Below, in pieces: positions 35,714 to 44,604 of a stretch of DNA of 64,000 bases (the first letter of the stretch is position 1; every line of letters begins with the position of its first letter). Source of the DNA: CALLVY01 sp937899855 (lineage in GTDB: Bacteria; Bacteroidota; Bacteroidia; Chitinophagales; Saprospiraceae); NCBI GenBank assembly GCA_039820405.1, contig JBCBQC010000019.1, forward strand, positions 1 to 64,000. The letters run 5' to 3'. The notes under the pieces are model-generated. The model was not told the DNA's origin. It ran no database searches and saw only the letters and a program-made list of their open reading frames with translations. The translations under genes were made by a program, and so were the position numbers.

Positions 35714-38026
35714 ATGAAAAAGACCTTACTCGCCCTACTCATTGCCAGTTTTAGCCACCTCTCCTTCGCTGGCGAAGGCATGTGGCTTCCCCTACTGCTC
35801 AAGTCGCTCAACGAAGCGGAGATGCAATCGATGGGCATGAAAATGACGGCGGAAGACATCTACAGCGTCAACCAGGGCAGCCTCAAGGATGCCATCGTCC
35901 ACTTTGGTGGCTTTTGTACCTCCGAGCTGATCTCGGGGGAAGGCCTGCTCCTCACCAATCACCACTGTGGCTACGGCAATATCCAGTCGCACTCCTCGGT
36001 GACCAACAATTACCTCAAGGAGGGGTTTTGGGCCGCCAGCCGCGGTGACGAGCTGCCCAATCCGGGATTGACGGCTACCTTTATCGTTCGGATCGAGGAC
36101 GTTACGGAAGCAGTACTGATGGGCGTGGGCCGCAAGATGGACGCCAAGACGCGCCAGTCCACCATTGATAAAAACATCGCTGCGCTGGTGGACAAGACCC
36201 CCTTGGGACAGCACGAGGAAGTAAAAGTACGGCCCTTTTTCCACGGCAACCAGTACTTTCTCTTCGTCACGATGACCTATGAGGACGTCCGTTTGGTGGG
36301 CGCCCCTCCCGAGTCGATTGGTAAGTTTGGCTCGGATACCGATAATTGGGTCTGGCCCCGGCACACCGGCGACTTTTCCCTGTTTCGCATCTACGCGGCC
36401 CCCGATAATATGCCCGCCGCCTACTCCGAAAACAACGTCCCTTTCCGCCCCAAGCACTTTCTTCCCATCTCGCTCGACGGTGTAGCGGAAGACGACTTTA
36501 CGATGGTCTTTGGCTTTCCCGGCCGTACCAATGAGTACCTGCCCTCCTACGGCGTCCAGCAAATCATGGACGTACTCGACCCCGCCAAGATCGCCATCCG
36601 GGATCGGGCCCTCAAGATCGTCGACGTGGAGATGCGGGCGGACGAGGCCGTACGGATTCAGTACGCCTCCAAGTACGCGCGGATTGCCAACTACTGGAAA
36701 AAGTGGATCGGCGAGGTGCAGGGGCTAAAGACGACCAATGCCCTGGGTAAGAAACGCGAATTCGAACGGGCTTTTGATACGCGTATCCACCAGGAAAAGA
36801 AGTGGCACGATATCTACCACGATATTCTACCCGATTTTGAACGGCTGTACCGACAAATCGAGCCCTACGCGCTGGTGCGCGATTACTACAACGAGGTGGT
36901 GGGCCGCAACGTCGAGTTGCTCCGCGTGATGGGCGCCATGCGGCGGCTAGCGGGCTACGTCGAAAAGGATGACCGGGCGGGTTACGACAAGTACCTCGGC
37001 CGGGTGCAGGGCTTCCTCAAGGGTTTTTACAAAGATTACCGCTCCGAGATCGACCAGAAGGTTTTTGCGGCTCTGATCGAGCTGTACTTTACGGAGGTGG
37101 ATGCCCAATATTTGGGGACTCAGGCCCTGAGTGCCACCAAGGTGGCGCAGGGCGATTACGAGGCCCTAGCCGCCCAGCTCTACGGCTCCTCGATGGCCAC
37201 CCAGCAGGACAAAGTGGAGGCCCTACTCGCTCAGGATTGGAAGCAGGTCGCCGCCCAGCTCCAGGCCGATCCCCTCTACCAGTTTACCACCAGCCTGAGC
37301 GAGGCCTACGAAACCAAGGTCGCCCCCGAGTACAATGCCCTCAACGAACAAATCCGGGAGTTGCAACGCACCTATATGAAAGCGATGATGGAGGTATTCC
37401 CCAACGAGCGCTTCTACCCCGATGCCAACAGCACCCTCCGGGTCACCTACGGCCAGGTCAAGGGCTATACCCCCAGCGATACCGTCAGCTACGACTTTAT
37501 GACCTACCTCAGCGGGGTGATGGCCAAGTACAAGCCCGGCGACTACGAATTTGACGTTTCGCCCAAACTCACCGAGCTCTACCGCAAGAAGGACTACGGA
37601 GAATACGCCGATGCGGAAGGTCGCATGCCCGTTTGCTTTATCGGCTCGAACCACACCACGGGGGGTAATTCCGGCAGTCCGGCCATCGATGCCTACGGCA
37701 ACCTGATCGGCTTGAATTTTGACCGCGTTTGGGAGGGGACCATGAGCGACATCAACTACGATGCCTCGATCTGTCGCAACATCATGGTGGATATTCGCTA
37801 CGTCCTGTTTATCATCGACAAGTTTGCCGACGCGGGGCACCTCATCGAGGAGATGGAGCTGGTGTACCCCAAAACCGAAGGGCAGTTGGAAAGTGGAGAA
37901 GCAAGCGAACAGGAAGACGCCGCGCGGATGAAACGCAATGAAACCAACCGGCAGACGAAGAAGCAGCTGAACAAGAAAGGTTCGCCGATTAAGAACCAAC
38001 TGATGGAAGCGGGAGGAGGAAAATAA
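35714..38026 (+). CDS. S46 family dipeptidyl peptidase, DPP11-like
   Basis: A 770-residue exopeptidase of the DPP7/DPP11 group, which removes dipeptides from the N-terminus of peptides in the periplasm. The second ATG (35714) is chosen because a signal peptide ending LSFA follows; the ATG at 35702 is the alternative. The triad parts are visible: TNHHCGY (His83/His84), a later Asp in DTDNWVWPRHTGDFS, and Ser653 in GGNSGSP. Eighteen residues after Ser653 lies Arg671, the position that is Arg in DPP11 and Gly in DPP7. DPP11 prefers Asp or Glu at P1, so an acidic preference is predicted. A possible promoter (tatatttg, 35614-35621) lies upstream. A hairpin follows the gene. Confidence 0.93.
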   Translation: MKKTLLALLIASFSHLSFAGEGMWLPLLLKSLNEAEMQSMGMKMTAEDIYSVNQGSLKDAIVHFGGFCTSELISGEGLLLTNHHCGYGNIQSHSSVTNNYLKEGFWAASRGDELPNPGLTATFIVRIEDVTEAVLMGVGRKMDAKTRQSTIDKNIAALVDKTPLGQHEEVKVRPFFHGNQYFLFVTMTYEDVRLVGAPPESIGKFGSDTDNWVWPRHTGDFSLFRIYAAPDNMPAAYSENNVPFRPKHFLPISLDGVAEDDFTMVFGFPGRTNEYLPSYGVQQIMDVLDPAKIAIRDRALKIVDVEMRADEAVRIQYASKYARIANYWKKWIGEVQGLKTTNALGKKREFERAFDTRIHQEKKWHDIYHDILPDFERLYRQIEPYALVRDYYNEVVGRNVELLRVMGAMRRLAGYVEKDDRAGYDKYLGRVQGFLKGFYKDYRSEIDQKVFAALIELYFTEVDAQYLGTQALSATKVAQGDYEALAAQLYGSSMATQQDKVEALLAQDWKQVAAQLQADPLYQFTTSLSEAYETKVAPEYNALNEQIRELQRTYMKAMMEVFPNERFYPDANSTLRVTYGQVKGYTPSDTVSYDFMTYLSGVMAKYKPGDYEFDVSPKLTELYRKKDYGEYADAEGRMPVCFIGSNHTTGGNSGSPAIDAYGNLIGLNFDRVWEGTMSDINYDASICRNIMVDIRYVLFIIDKFADAGHLIEEMELVYPKTEGQLESGEASEQEDAARMKRNETNRQTKKQLNKKGSPIKNQLMEAGGGK

Positions 38027-38047
38027 GCAAGCTTTTGTAAAGGGTCG

Positions 38048-38077
38048 ATCGGGCCAGCCGTCTGCGGCTGGCCCGAT
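38048..38077. terminator. Bidirectional hairpin between the S46 peptidase and SRPBCC genes
   Basis: A perfect 13-bp stem (atcgggccagccg/cggctggcccgat) with a 4-base loop lies between the two convergent genes. There is no long T-run on either side. Confidence 0.75.
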
Positions 38078-38081
38078 TGCT

Positions 38082-38561
38082 TTAGGCGGTGACTGCTTTG
38101 GGCATACCGAAGAGTTGTTCGATGGCCTGGTTGCGGAATTCAAAAATCTCTTCTACTTTATTGCCGACGAAGATGGCATTGGCCAGCTGACCGATCGGGC
38201 CGTAGGGGATGGCGTAGTGGAGTTCGTCCCGCATGAGGGTACCACCGTCGACGGCCTGGAAGTGGTGCTCGTGGTGCCACAGGGCGTAGGGGCCAAAGCG
38301 CTGCTCGTCGATGAAGTACTGGCGGTCGCGAATGTGGGTAATTTCGGTACACCAGTTCATTTTGATGTTGAGCATCGGTACGATCTTGTAGCGGATGAGC
38401 ATGCCCTGGTACATGGGTTTGCCCTTGATGTCGGTGAGGATTTCGAAGGACATGTCCTTGGGAGTCAGCTCGTTGAGGTTCTCGGGGCGGGAGAAAAAGG
38501 CCCAAGCCTCATCGAGGGAGATGGGCAGGTGCTGGGTCCACTCTTTATAGTAGATTTTCAT
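38082..38561 (-). CDS. SRPBCC (START-like) family protein
   Basis: A 159-residue cytoplasmic protein of the SRPBCC fold (cyclase/ligand-binding type). The start MKIYYKEWTQHLPISLDEAWAFF, the PENLNELTP motif, the paired strands and the C-terminal long helix all fit. Members bind small hydrophobic ligands in a deep pocket; the ligand here is unknown. The sequence shows no catalytic residues. It is divergent from the bestrophin gene, with 145 bases between, so both promoters lie in that gap. Confidence 0.85.
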   Translation of the reverse strand: MKIYYKEWTQHLPISLDEAWAFFSRPENLNELTPKDMSFEILTDIKGKPMYQGMLIRYKIVPMLNIKMNWCTEITHIRDRQYFIDEQRFGPYALWHHEHHFQAVDGGTLMRDELHYAIPYGPIGQLANAIFVGNKVEEIFEFRNQAIEQLFGMPKAVTA

Positions 38562-38706
38562 GTGATCACTTTTTAGCCAAATGGAATGACAGTATAACGA
38601 TGCGCGGCCACTTTGGTTTAGGACCTCCCCAAATCAATTTCGAAGGAGTCCGACCAATTCCCAAATTTCTTTTATCTTCAAAGCCAGCAACCAATTTCCA
38701 CCTTTC

Positions 38707-39744
38707 ATGTACGTAAAGAAGTATTTTACACTGCGTGACATCCTGAATTTTTCCTGGATGCACATCGTTTGGATCACCGCTTGGGTTACCCTCATCACGG
38801 TCGTGTACGAGTTTACCGATGCCCGCTGGTTTTTGCTGCCCTGGCTACCCCTTTCGGTCATCGGTACGGCAGTCGCCTTTTACCTGGGTTTTAAAAACAA
38901 CAGCGCCTACGACCGGCTCTGGGAAGCGCGCAAGATCTGGGGCGCCATCGTCAACAGCAGCCGGATGTGGGGAACCTCCGTGCGGGGCTTCGTCGGCAAT
39001 CAATTTACCAATATCTCCTTGGAAGACGTCGAAGTACAAGCCATTCACCGGCGCCTCATTTACCGCCACATCGCCTGGCTATACGCCCTGCGCAGCCAGT
39101 TGCTCATTCCCACCGCCTGGGAGCACATCAATCAGAACAAACACGTCAGCCGGCTTACCAAACGGCGGATGAAACGCTTTGGCGTGGGGCTACACATCGA
39201 TGGCGTCACGGAAAAGGAATTGACTGATTTTTTGCCCCCCGACGAACTCCAACGGCTCATCAACTACAAGAATACCGCCACCCAGATCGTCGACCAACAA
39301 TCGCAGGACCTCAAAGAACTACGGGCCCGTAAGCTCATCGACGATTTTCGCCACATGGAGCTGCAAAAGCTACTCAACGAGCTGTACACCCACCAGGGCA
39401 AGGCCGAGCGCATCAAAAAATTCCCCCTCCCCCGGCAGTACGGCAACATGAGCTTCGTATTCGTCGGTATATTCATCTTTCTCCTCCCCCTCGGAATGAT
39501 CTCCGAGTTTAGCAAATTGGGGCCCTGGGGCGCTTGGTTCTCCATCCCCTTTAGCGTACTCATCGGCTGGGTCTATCTGATGATGGAGCTGGTGGGCGAC
39601 TACTCCGAAAACCCCTTTGAAGGACTGGGCAACGACATTCCCATGCTCTCCCTGTGCCGGGTCATCGAGATCGACCTGCGACAAATGCTGGGCGAAGCCG
39701 AAGTGCCCCCCAATATCGAAGCCAGAAATGGCGTGTTGATGTAA
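38707..39744 (+). CDS. Bestrophin family anion channel
   Basis: A 345-residue membrane protein. The bestrophin signature LGFKNNSAYDRLWEARKIWG lies near residues 60-80, following the first two hydrophobic segments. Two further hydrophobic helices lie near residues 245-300. Bacterial bestrophins form pentameric channels selective for small ions. The gene is followed after 10 bases by the unknown 503-residue gene, so the two are likely co-transcribed. Confidence 0.92.
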   Translation: MYVKKYFTLRDILNFSWMHIVWITAWVTLITVVYEFTDARWFLLPWLPLSVIGTAVAFYLGFKNNSAYDRLWEARKIWGAIVNSSRMWGTSVRGFVGNQFTNISLEDVEVQAIHRRLIYRHIAWLYALRSQLLIPTAWEHINQNKHVSRLTKRRMKRFGVGLHIDGVTEKELTDFLPPDELQRLINYKNTATQIVDQQSQDLKELRARKLIDDFRHMELQKLLNELYTHQGKAERIKKFPLPRQYGNMSFVFVGIFIFLLPLGMISEFSKLGPWGAWFSIPFSVLIGWVYLMMELVGDYSENPFEGLGNDIPMLSLCRVIEIDLRQMLGEAEVPPNIEARNGVLM

Positions 39745-39754
39745 ACCCATACAC

Positions 39755-41266
39755 ATGAAAACCGAAGGACGCATTTACCAACCCTACGACCAGTGGGAAA
39801 CCAATACCTCCCTGCGGCAACGCATTCTGCGTTATTTTGGCGATGATAACCCACAGAATGCCCGCGACAAACTCTACGGCGGCAAAGCCCTCTCCGACAT
39901 TTTCGAACGCTTCGAGCTCGAAATCGTCGACCCCGCCGAACGCATCGTCAATATCCGACTCATCGGACGCGATCCCCGCCGCACCCTCCACATCCGCGGC
40001 ATGAGCCTCCGCCAGCTGCTCGTCGAATCCACCCTGGGCTACGTCGACTCCGTCAATCCCGGACACTACCGCTGGGAAGACCTCGACCCCCAACAACGCC
40101 TGGAAATTTGTCAGAGCGAATTGAGCCGCTGGAGCGTGGTCATCAAGAGCCTCCGTGGGGAGCAAGCCTGGAACAAGCGCCGGGTCGGGCCGGGCATCGA
40201 ACTGATCAATGCCGATTGGTGCGAGTCGATCGAGGTGACCAACAACTGTACCACCAGCACTGGTTTTGAGCTCAAAATCAAGGTGTACAACCCCGCCGGA
40301 ACACTCGACCAGTACCACGGTTCGTTTATCATCCCACAACTGCCCTACCAGCAGCTTTCGCGCATCCAAGCGGGGGCCTGGGCCCGGCAGGGCTTTGCCG
40401 CCAACTGGGAAGGTCACTCGGGTAAGGATGCTGACCACGCCTTGCTCCACCCCCGGCAATACCCCAGCCCCGAGCACAACCCGACCTTCGGGATGGTCTA
40501 CTGGGAAAAGCGCTTTAGCGCCCGCGAACGCATCCGCATCAACCTCCAGCGCTACCGCGATCTCGACGGACGCAGCCGACTTCAGGAATACAAAATCCGC
40601 ATCAACAAGGGAAAAATCGACTACCAACGCTGGGGAACCGAAGCCGAATACTACACCAAACCCCACCGGCGGCGCCTCGTCATCAATCCCAAACGCGAAC
40701 GTCACCCGATCGATCCACCCAAACGCTATGGCGAAATCTTCCGAAAAAAGGAGGGCGCCTTCAAACTGCCCGTCTTTCGCTCCGATGGGCTGTACGATGT
40801 CCTCCACCCCGAAGCCAAGGTGCAAAAAAACTATCCCACCCTCAAAAAATTGACGCGCGCCACCCTCCGCCGAACCCGCGTGGGCAAGTACGAACTCCAA
40901 TTGCTCAACAAGAAACCGCGGGCGCAAAAAGAATTGCACCGCATCGTCATCGGCAATCTGGACCTGGATCAAATTCCGCACTACCCCAATTTTTTTACCC
41001 TCCACCGCTTCGCCTTTTGCCCGCGCAACACCACTGCGCTCTACGATCCCGACTGGCGGCCGTGTAGCGAGAGCCACGACAAAAAATCAGCCCTTTACGC
41101 CGCCGTACTCGCCGCGGGCCCCGACGACGATGCCATCTACATCCAACCCGAAAGTTGGGGCATCGAACGGGCCATCCTCAGCCGGGAGGGCGAGGACCTG
41201 GTGGTAGATCTGATCAGTTACGAGCGGATCGTTCCGGTTTGGCAGGGACGGATCCAAATTTGGTAG
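39755..41266 (+). CDS. Conserved-looking cytoplasmic protein of unknown function
   Basis: A 503-residue protein without a signal peptide or membrane segments. It is rich in Arg, Tyr, Trp and Asp, with no motif I recognise; possible landmarks are RGMSLRQLLVES (near residue 82), GFAANWEGHSGKDADHALLH (near 213) and RFAFCPRNTT (near 418). The many basic residues suggest nucleic-acid or glycan contact, but that is speculation. It begins 10 bases after the bestrophin gene and converges on the HtrA-type protease gene with 12 bases between. Confidence 0.65.
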   Translation: MKTEGRIYQPYDQWETNTSLRQRILRYFGDDNPQNARDKLYGGKALSDIFERFELEIVDPAERIVNIRLIGRDPRRTLHIRGMSLRQLLVESTLGYVDSVNPGHYRWEDLDPQQRLEICQSELSRWSVVIKSLRGEQAWNKRRVGPGIELINADWCESIEVTNNCTTSTGFELKIKVYNPAGTLDQYHGSFIIPQLPYQQLSRIQAGAWARQGFAANWEGHSGKDADHALLHPRQYPSPEHNPTFGMVYWEKRFSARERIRINLQRYRDLDGRSRLQEYKIRINKGKIDYQRWGTEAEYYTKPHRRRLVINPKRERHPIDPPKRYGEIFRKKEGAFKLPVFRSDGLYDVLHPEAKVQKNYPTLKKLTRATLRRTRVGKYELQLLNKKPRAQKELHRIVIGNLDLDQIPHYPNFFTLHRFAFCPRNTTALYDPDWRPCSESHDKKSALYAAVLAAGPDDDAIYIQPESWGIERAILSREGEDLVVDLISYERIVPVWQGRIQIW

Positions 41267-41278
41267 CACAGCGCACTC

Positions 41279-42451
41279 CTAACGCCCCATATCCAGGTCA
41301 GCGGATAGGTCGATCAATTGGTCGTCGCGCTGGACCTTGACGGTGACTTGGTCCCCCGCTTGATACTTTTCGAGGGCGAGAATCAGATCGGCATTGGAGC
41401 GGACGGCTTCCCCTTCGATGGCGATAATCAAGTCGCCGATTTGGATATTGCCACGGCGGTCGCGGGTGGTGGGTTGGATGCCCGCCCGTTCGGCCGCACT
41501 GCCCGCCACGACGTTGAGTACCAGGGCGCCTTCGAGTCCCAGCCGCTGCGCGATCTGCGCCGTTGCCAGTTCGACGCCCAGGGTGGGCCGGATCACTTTC
41601 CCAAATTCGATGAGGTCATTGACCACCCAGTTGACGACGTCGACCGGGATGGAAAACCCAATTCCGGCGTAGGCGCCGGAGGGGCTGTAGATCGCCGTAT
41701 TGACCGCGATGAGCTGGCCGGAAGAATTGAGCAGGGGGCCACCGGAGTTGCCGGGGTTGATGGCGGCATCGGTTTGGATGACGTCGCGGATGGGAACGCG
41801 GCCCTGGCTTTCGATCTCGCGGCCCAGGGCGCTGATGATCCCAGTGGTGAGGGTTTGGTCGAGGCCAAAGGGATTGCCGATGGCGTAAACGGACTGGCCA
41901 ACGCGCAGGTTGGAAGAGCGGCCGATGGGGATGGGTTTGAGTTGACTGGCGTCGATGTCGATTTTGAGGACGGCAAGGTCCTTTTCGGGAGCGACGCCCA
42001 CCAATTGGGCGGCCCAGCTGCTGCCATCGCCGAGGGTCACCTGGGCCTTGTCGGCACCGTCGATGACGTGGTAGTTGGTAATGATGTGGCCTTTTTTATC
42101 CCATACGAAGCCCGAGCCGGTACCGCGGGGGATTTCGGTGAGGTCGCGGGTCCAGTAGTTTTGGCGGAGGTTGGAGGTGGTGATGAAGGCCACCGAGGGG
42201 GCAGCGGCTTCAAAGAGGCGGATGGTGGCCAGTTCGGCGGGATCGAGCCGAGCGTCGGGGGTGGACGGCAGTGGGGCGGAGGGAGCCTCCTCGGCGGTGC
42301 TTTCGTCGGGGGGGATGTCCGCAGTGGTGTTGTTGGCGGTTGAATCGGTTTCGTTGGGGGTTCCCTTCCAGGAGACGCCCAGGAAGAAGCTTCCGATGAG
42401 TAGGCCCACAAAGAGCAGGTTGCGCAGCAGGCCGGGGGTATTTTGGCTCAT
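41279..42451 (-). CDS. HtrA/Deg-type trypsin-like serine protease with one PDZ domain
   Basis: A 390-residue envelope protease. The start at 42451 gives a short N-terminus followed by one transmembrane anchor (residues 9-28); longer upstream starts lack support. A Thr/Pro/Glu-rich linker (30-70) precedes the catalytic domain. The triad is His128 (TNYHVID), Asp158 (EKDLAVLKI) and Ser236 (NPGNSGGPL). A single PDZ domain follows (about residues 295-385). This is the DegS/DegQ-like layout used in protein quality control and envelope-stress signalling. The other HtrA member, if any, lies outside the window. Confidence 0.92.
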   Translation of the reverse strand: MSQNTPGLLRNLLFVGLLIGSFFLGVSWKGTPNETDSTANNTTADIPPDESTAEEAPSAPLPSTPDARLDPAELATIRLFEAAAPSVAFITTSNLRQNYWTRDLTEIPRGTGSGFVWDKKGHIITNYHVIDGADKAQVTLGDGSSWAAQLVGVAPEKDLAVLKIDIDASQLKPIPIGRSSNLRVGQSVYAIGNPFGLDQTLTTGIISALGREIESQGRVPIRDVIQTDAAINPGNSGGPLLNSSGQLIAVNTAIYSPSGAYAGIGFSIPVDVVNWVVNDLIEFGKVIRPTLGVELATAQIAQRLGLEGALVLNVVAGSAAERAGIQPTTRDRRGNIQIGDLIIAIEGEAVRSNADLILALEKYQAGDQVTVKVQRDDQLIDLSADLDMGR

Positions 42452-42706
42452 GAGTAGTCGTGGTCTTTTTGGTAAATTTAATACTTTGCAAAATAATCTA
42501 CAAAATGAAGAGGGTTCCGGGGAGGGCCAAAAAAAATAGACTACTCCCCCGGATTGCCCGACGTGGTGGGTTGGGGCGCTGGAGATAAAGTCGCCCGATC
42601 CCTTTCTTTTGCGTATAATTTCCCGGACCTTTGGGGCCATTCAGAGGAAAAGCGCCGCACCAATAGGCTGTGGTTCGCTGCCCCTCGGCAGAAAAACTGA
42701 CCGATC

Positions 42707-43240
42707 ATGACGAATCCCTGGCACGATGTGCATTTTGGCGACCACGCCCCCTCGGTGGTCAATGGCATCGTTGAAATTCCCAAAAATACCCGCGCCAAGT
42801 ACGAATTGGACAAGGAAAGTGGTTTGCTCATCCTCGACCGCGTCCTGTATTCTTCGATGTATTATCCGGCCAATTATGGCTTTATTCCCCGCACTTACTG
42901 CGACGATAAGGATCCGCTTGACATCCTCATCTTTTCCCAAATTACGGTGGTCCCGATGTGCATCGTTCCCGCCAAGGTGATCGGGGTGATGCGGATGTCG
43001 GATGGCGGCGAAGCCGACGATAAGATCATTGCCGTGGCCGAGCACGACATGAGCGTCAATCACATCAATGACATCAGCGAGCTGCCCGGGCACCTGCTGC
43101 GGGAGATGCGGGCCTTTTTTGAGGATTACAAAAAATTGGAAAATAAGACCGTCGTGGTGGAAGAGTTTCAGGACCGCGAGCTGGCCCGGGAAATCGTCCG
43201 TCAGAGCATTACGGACTACCGCGCCAAGTTTGGGGAATGA
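42707..43240 (+). CDS. ppa: Inorganic pyrophosphatase
   Basis: A 177-residue soluble family I pyrophosphatase that splits PPi to two phosphates and pulls biosynthetic reactions forward. The metal-binding signature is DDKDPLDILI, and the other conserved parts are ELDKESG, YPANYGFIPRTY and VVVEEFQDRELA. The length is normal. The gene stands alone between the divergent HtrA gene and a 489-base intergenic region. Confidence 0.96.
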   Translation: MTNPWHDVHFGDHAPSVVNGIVEIPKNTRAKYELDKESGLLILDRVLYSSMYYPANYGFIPRTYCDDKDPLDILIFSQITVVPMCIVPAKVIGVMRMSDGGEADDKIIAVAEHDMSVNHINDISELPGHLLREMRAFFEDYKKLENKTVVVEEFQDRELAREIVRQSITDYRAKFGE

Positions 43241-43729
43241 GGGGGGGGTAACAAAAAAGGACTCAGCAAGAACAATTTCGTGCTGAATCCCTTGGGAGAC
43301 TCCATCTTTTACGAAGTTTGCTTTGGACGGAATCAAAACGATCTGCTATTTAGCACTACTATGAGGCAGCACCCGAAGGCGGCAGCGGCGCGAAAACAAC
43401 CGATCGTTTGTACTTCAGAGAAGAGCTTGTGGCTTCAACTATTACCGTTCTCTTCCTCATTTGTACGTTTTAACTACAAACAAAACCCTATTTACTAATA
43501 AAAACGGCGAAGTGCCAGATACTGTTGCGTGATCAGTGACGGGACATTTGCCTGTTTCTAAAGTTAATTCATATTTGGGAAATAGCGAAAGTCAAGTTTT
43601 TCACATTCCCTCCACAAAAGTTTTCCACAACTGTTAATTGACTGTTTTACAGGATTTTAAACCTTACACTGAGCGTTCATTACTATCCCACAGCCCATTT
43701 TTAAACGAAGGTATCCACAGTGTTTCCCC
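43241..43729. other. 489-base convergent intergenic region with structured parts
   Basis: No protein gene is supported. Its first half holds a minus-strand terminator-like hairpin and nested inverted repeats (see the ncRNA candidate). Its second half is AT-rich and carries DnaA-box-like words: ttttccaca (43621-43629), gtatccaca (43711-43719) and tttttcaca (43597-43605). Confidence 0.5.
43253..43500 (-). ncRNA. Candidate structured small RNA on the minus strand
   Basis: Read on the minus strand, this stretch ends with a terminator-like hairpin (ggattcagca ... tgctgagtcc, one mismatch) followed by a T-run (43253-43258). Upstream lie nested paired arms: aaacgatc (43336-43343) with gatcgttt (43402-43409), the near-palindrome tgctatttagca, and a gagaagag/ctcttcctc pair near 43417-43464 flanked by gtac words. 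Neither neighbouring gene needs this sequence, as both converge on it. The RNA family is not identified; read-through termination for the gene at 43730 is the plain alternative. Confidence 0.3.
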
Positions 43730-44545
43730 TCAGGAGGGGGGCGACCACTGCCAGTTGTAGCGCCAGCTTCCCTCGGCTTCGCGCAGGTCGTGTAGGGACA
43801 GGGTTGCCGTGACGGCGACAAAAAAAGGAGCGATAAAGGGACCCAACAAGGGGATTAGTAGAAGAAAATAGGTGGTCATTCCCACGGCCAGGGCCAGGCC
43901 GGAGTAATGTTGGGTCGTCCGGGCGCTCTGGCGAATGGACATGCCGTAGAGTTCGTTGTAGTTGTCGATCATGGCAAAGCCCAGGAAGTAACACTGGATC
44001 AGGAGGATTAGGGGGGTCTGGAGGAGGGTGAAGCCAATGATGCCCAGCACGGTCTTGACGGCCACGGTAAGGAGGGTTTCGAGGATAAAATTGCGGAGGA
44101 CGATTACAAACATGCGGATTTGGGCGCGGATGAAGGTCCGGGGGGTAAAATCCTGGCGGTTGCCCGTCTTGATCTCCAGGGTTCGCCGGACGAAGTGGAA
44201 GACGATGATTTCTACCAATAGCAAAACGACGTACTTAAAACCGCCCAAAAAGAGAAAGTGGTAGCCCTCGCTGTACACCTGGTCAAAGAGGGTCACGATG
44301 CTTTGACCGACGGCGAGGACGTCGTCGGTGGAGGCGCCCCCGTACCAATTGCGGAGGATGCCGTAGAATTTAAAACTGGCGATGAGTCCGGCAAACACCA
44401 GCAGGCGCATCACCCAGGAGAATTTCCAGAAGCCTTCCCACAATCGGTGCTCCCGAATAAAGTACAGGGCCTCGCGGTTTTTCTCAAAGGCAAAGCGGAA
44501 ATCACCCAGCATTTGGGGCAACGAAAAACGGTCCAATCCTTTCAT
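43730..44545 (-). CDS. EI24/CysZ-like membrane protein
   Basis: A 271-residue membrane protein with about five or six hydrophobic segments. The start MKGLDRFSLPQMLGDFRFAFE, the CYFLGFAMIDNYNELYGMS segment and the LIPLLGPFIAPFFVAVTATLSLHDL end fit the EI24/CysZ group. CysZ transports sulfate, but many Bacteroidota members have no proven substrate. No sulfate-assimilation genes are nearby. It is divergent from the S9 peptidase gene with 59 bases between, so the promoters overlap. Confidence 0.75.
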   Translation of the reverse strand: MKGLDRFSLPQMLGDFRFAFEKNREALYFIREHRLWEGFWKFSWVMRLLVFAGLIASFKFYGILRNWYGGASTDDVLAVGQSIVTLFDQVYSEGYHFLFLGGFKYVVLLLVEIIVFHFVRRTLEIKTGNRQDFTPRTFIRAQIRMFVIVLRNFILETLLTVAVKTVLGIIGFTLLQTPLILLIQCYFLGFAMIDNYNELYGMSIRQSARTTQHYSGLALAVGMTTYFLLLIPLLGPFIAPFFVAVTATLSLHDLREAEGSWRYNWQWSPPS

Positions 44546-44604
44546 AATAGTTTCGAATTTGTACGTAATACCTTACCTTCACTGGCCTAAACCAGCACCT
44601 GACT

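Noticed and set aside
39662..41077. 471-codon minus-strand frame opposite the 503-residue unknown gene
   Set aside because: The plus-strand frame has a good start, fits 10 bases after bestrophin and has a more natural protein composition; the minus frame overlaps both neighbours badly.
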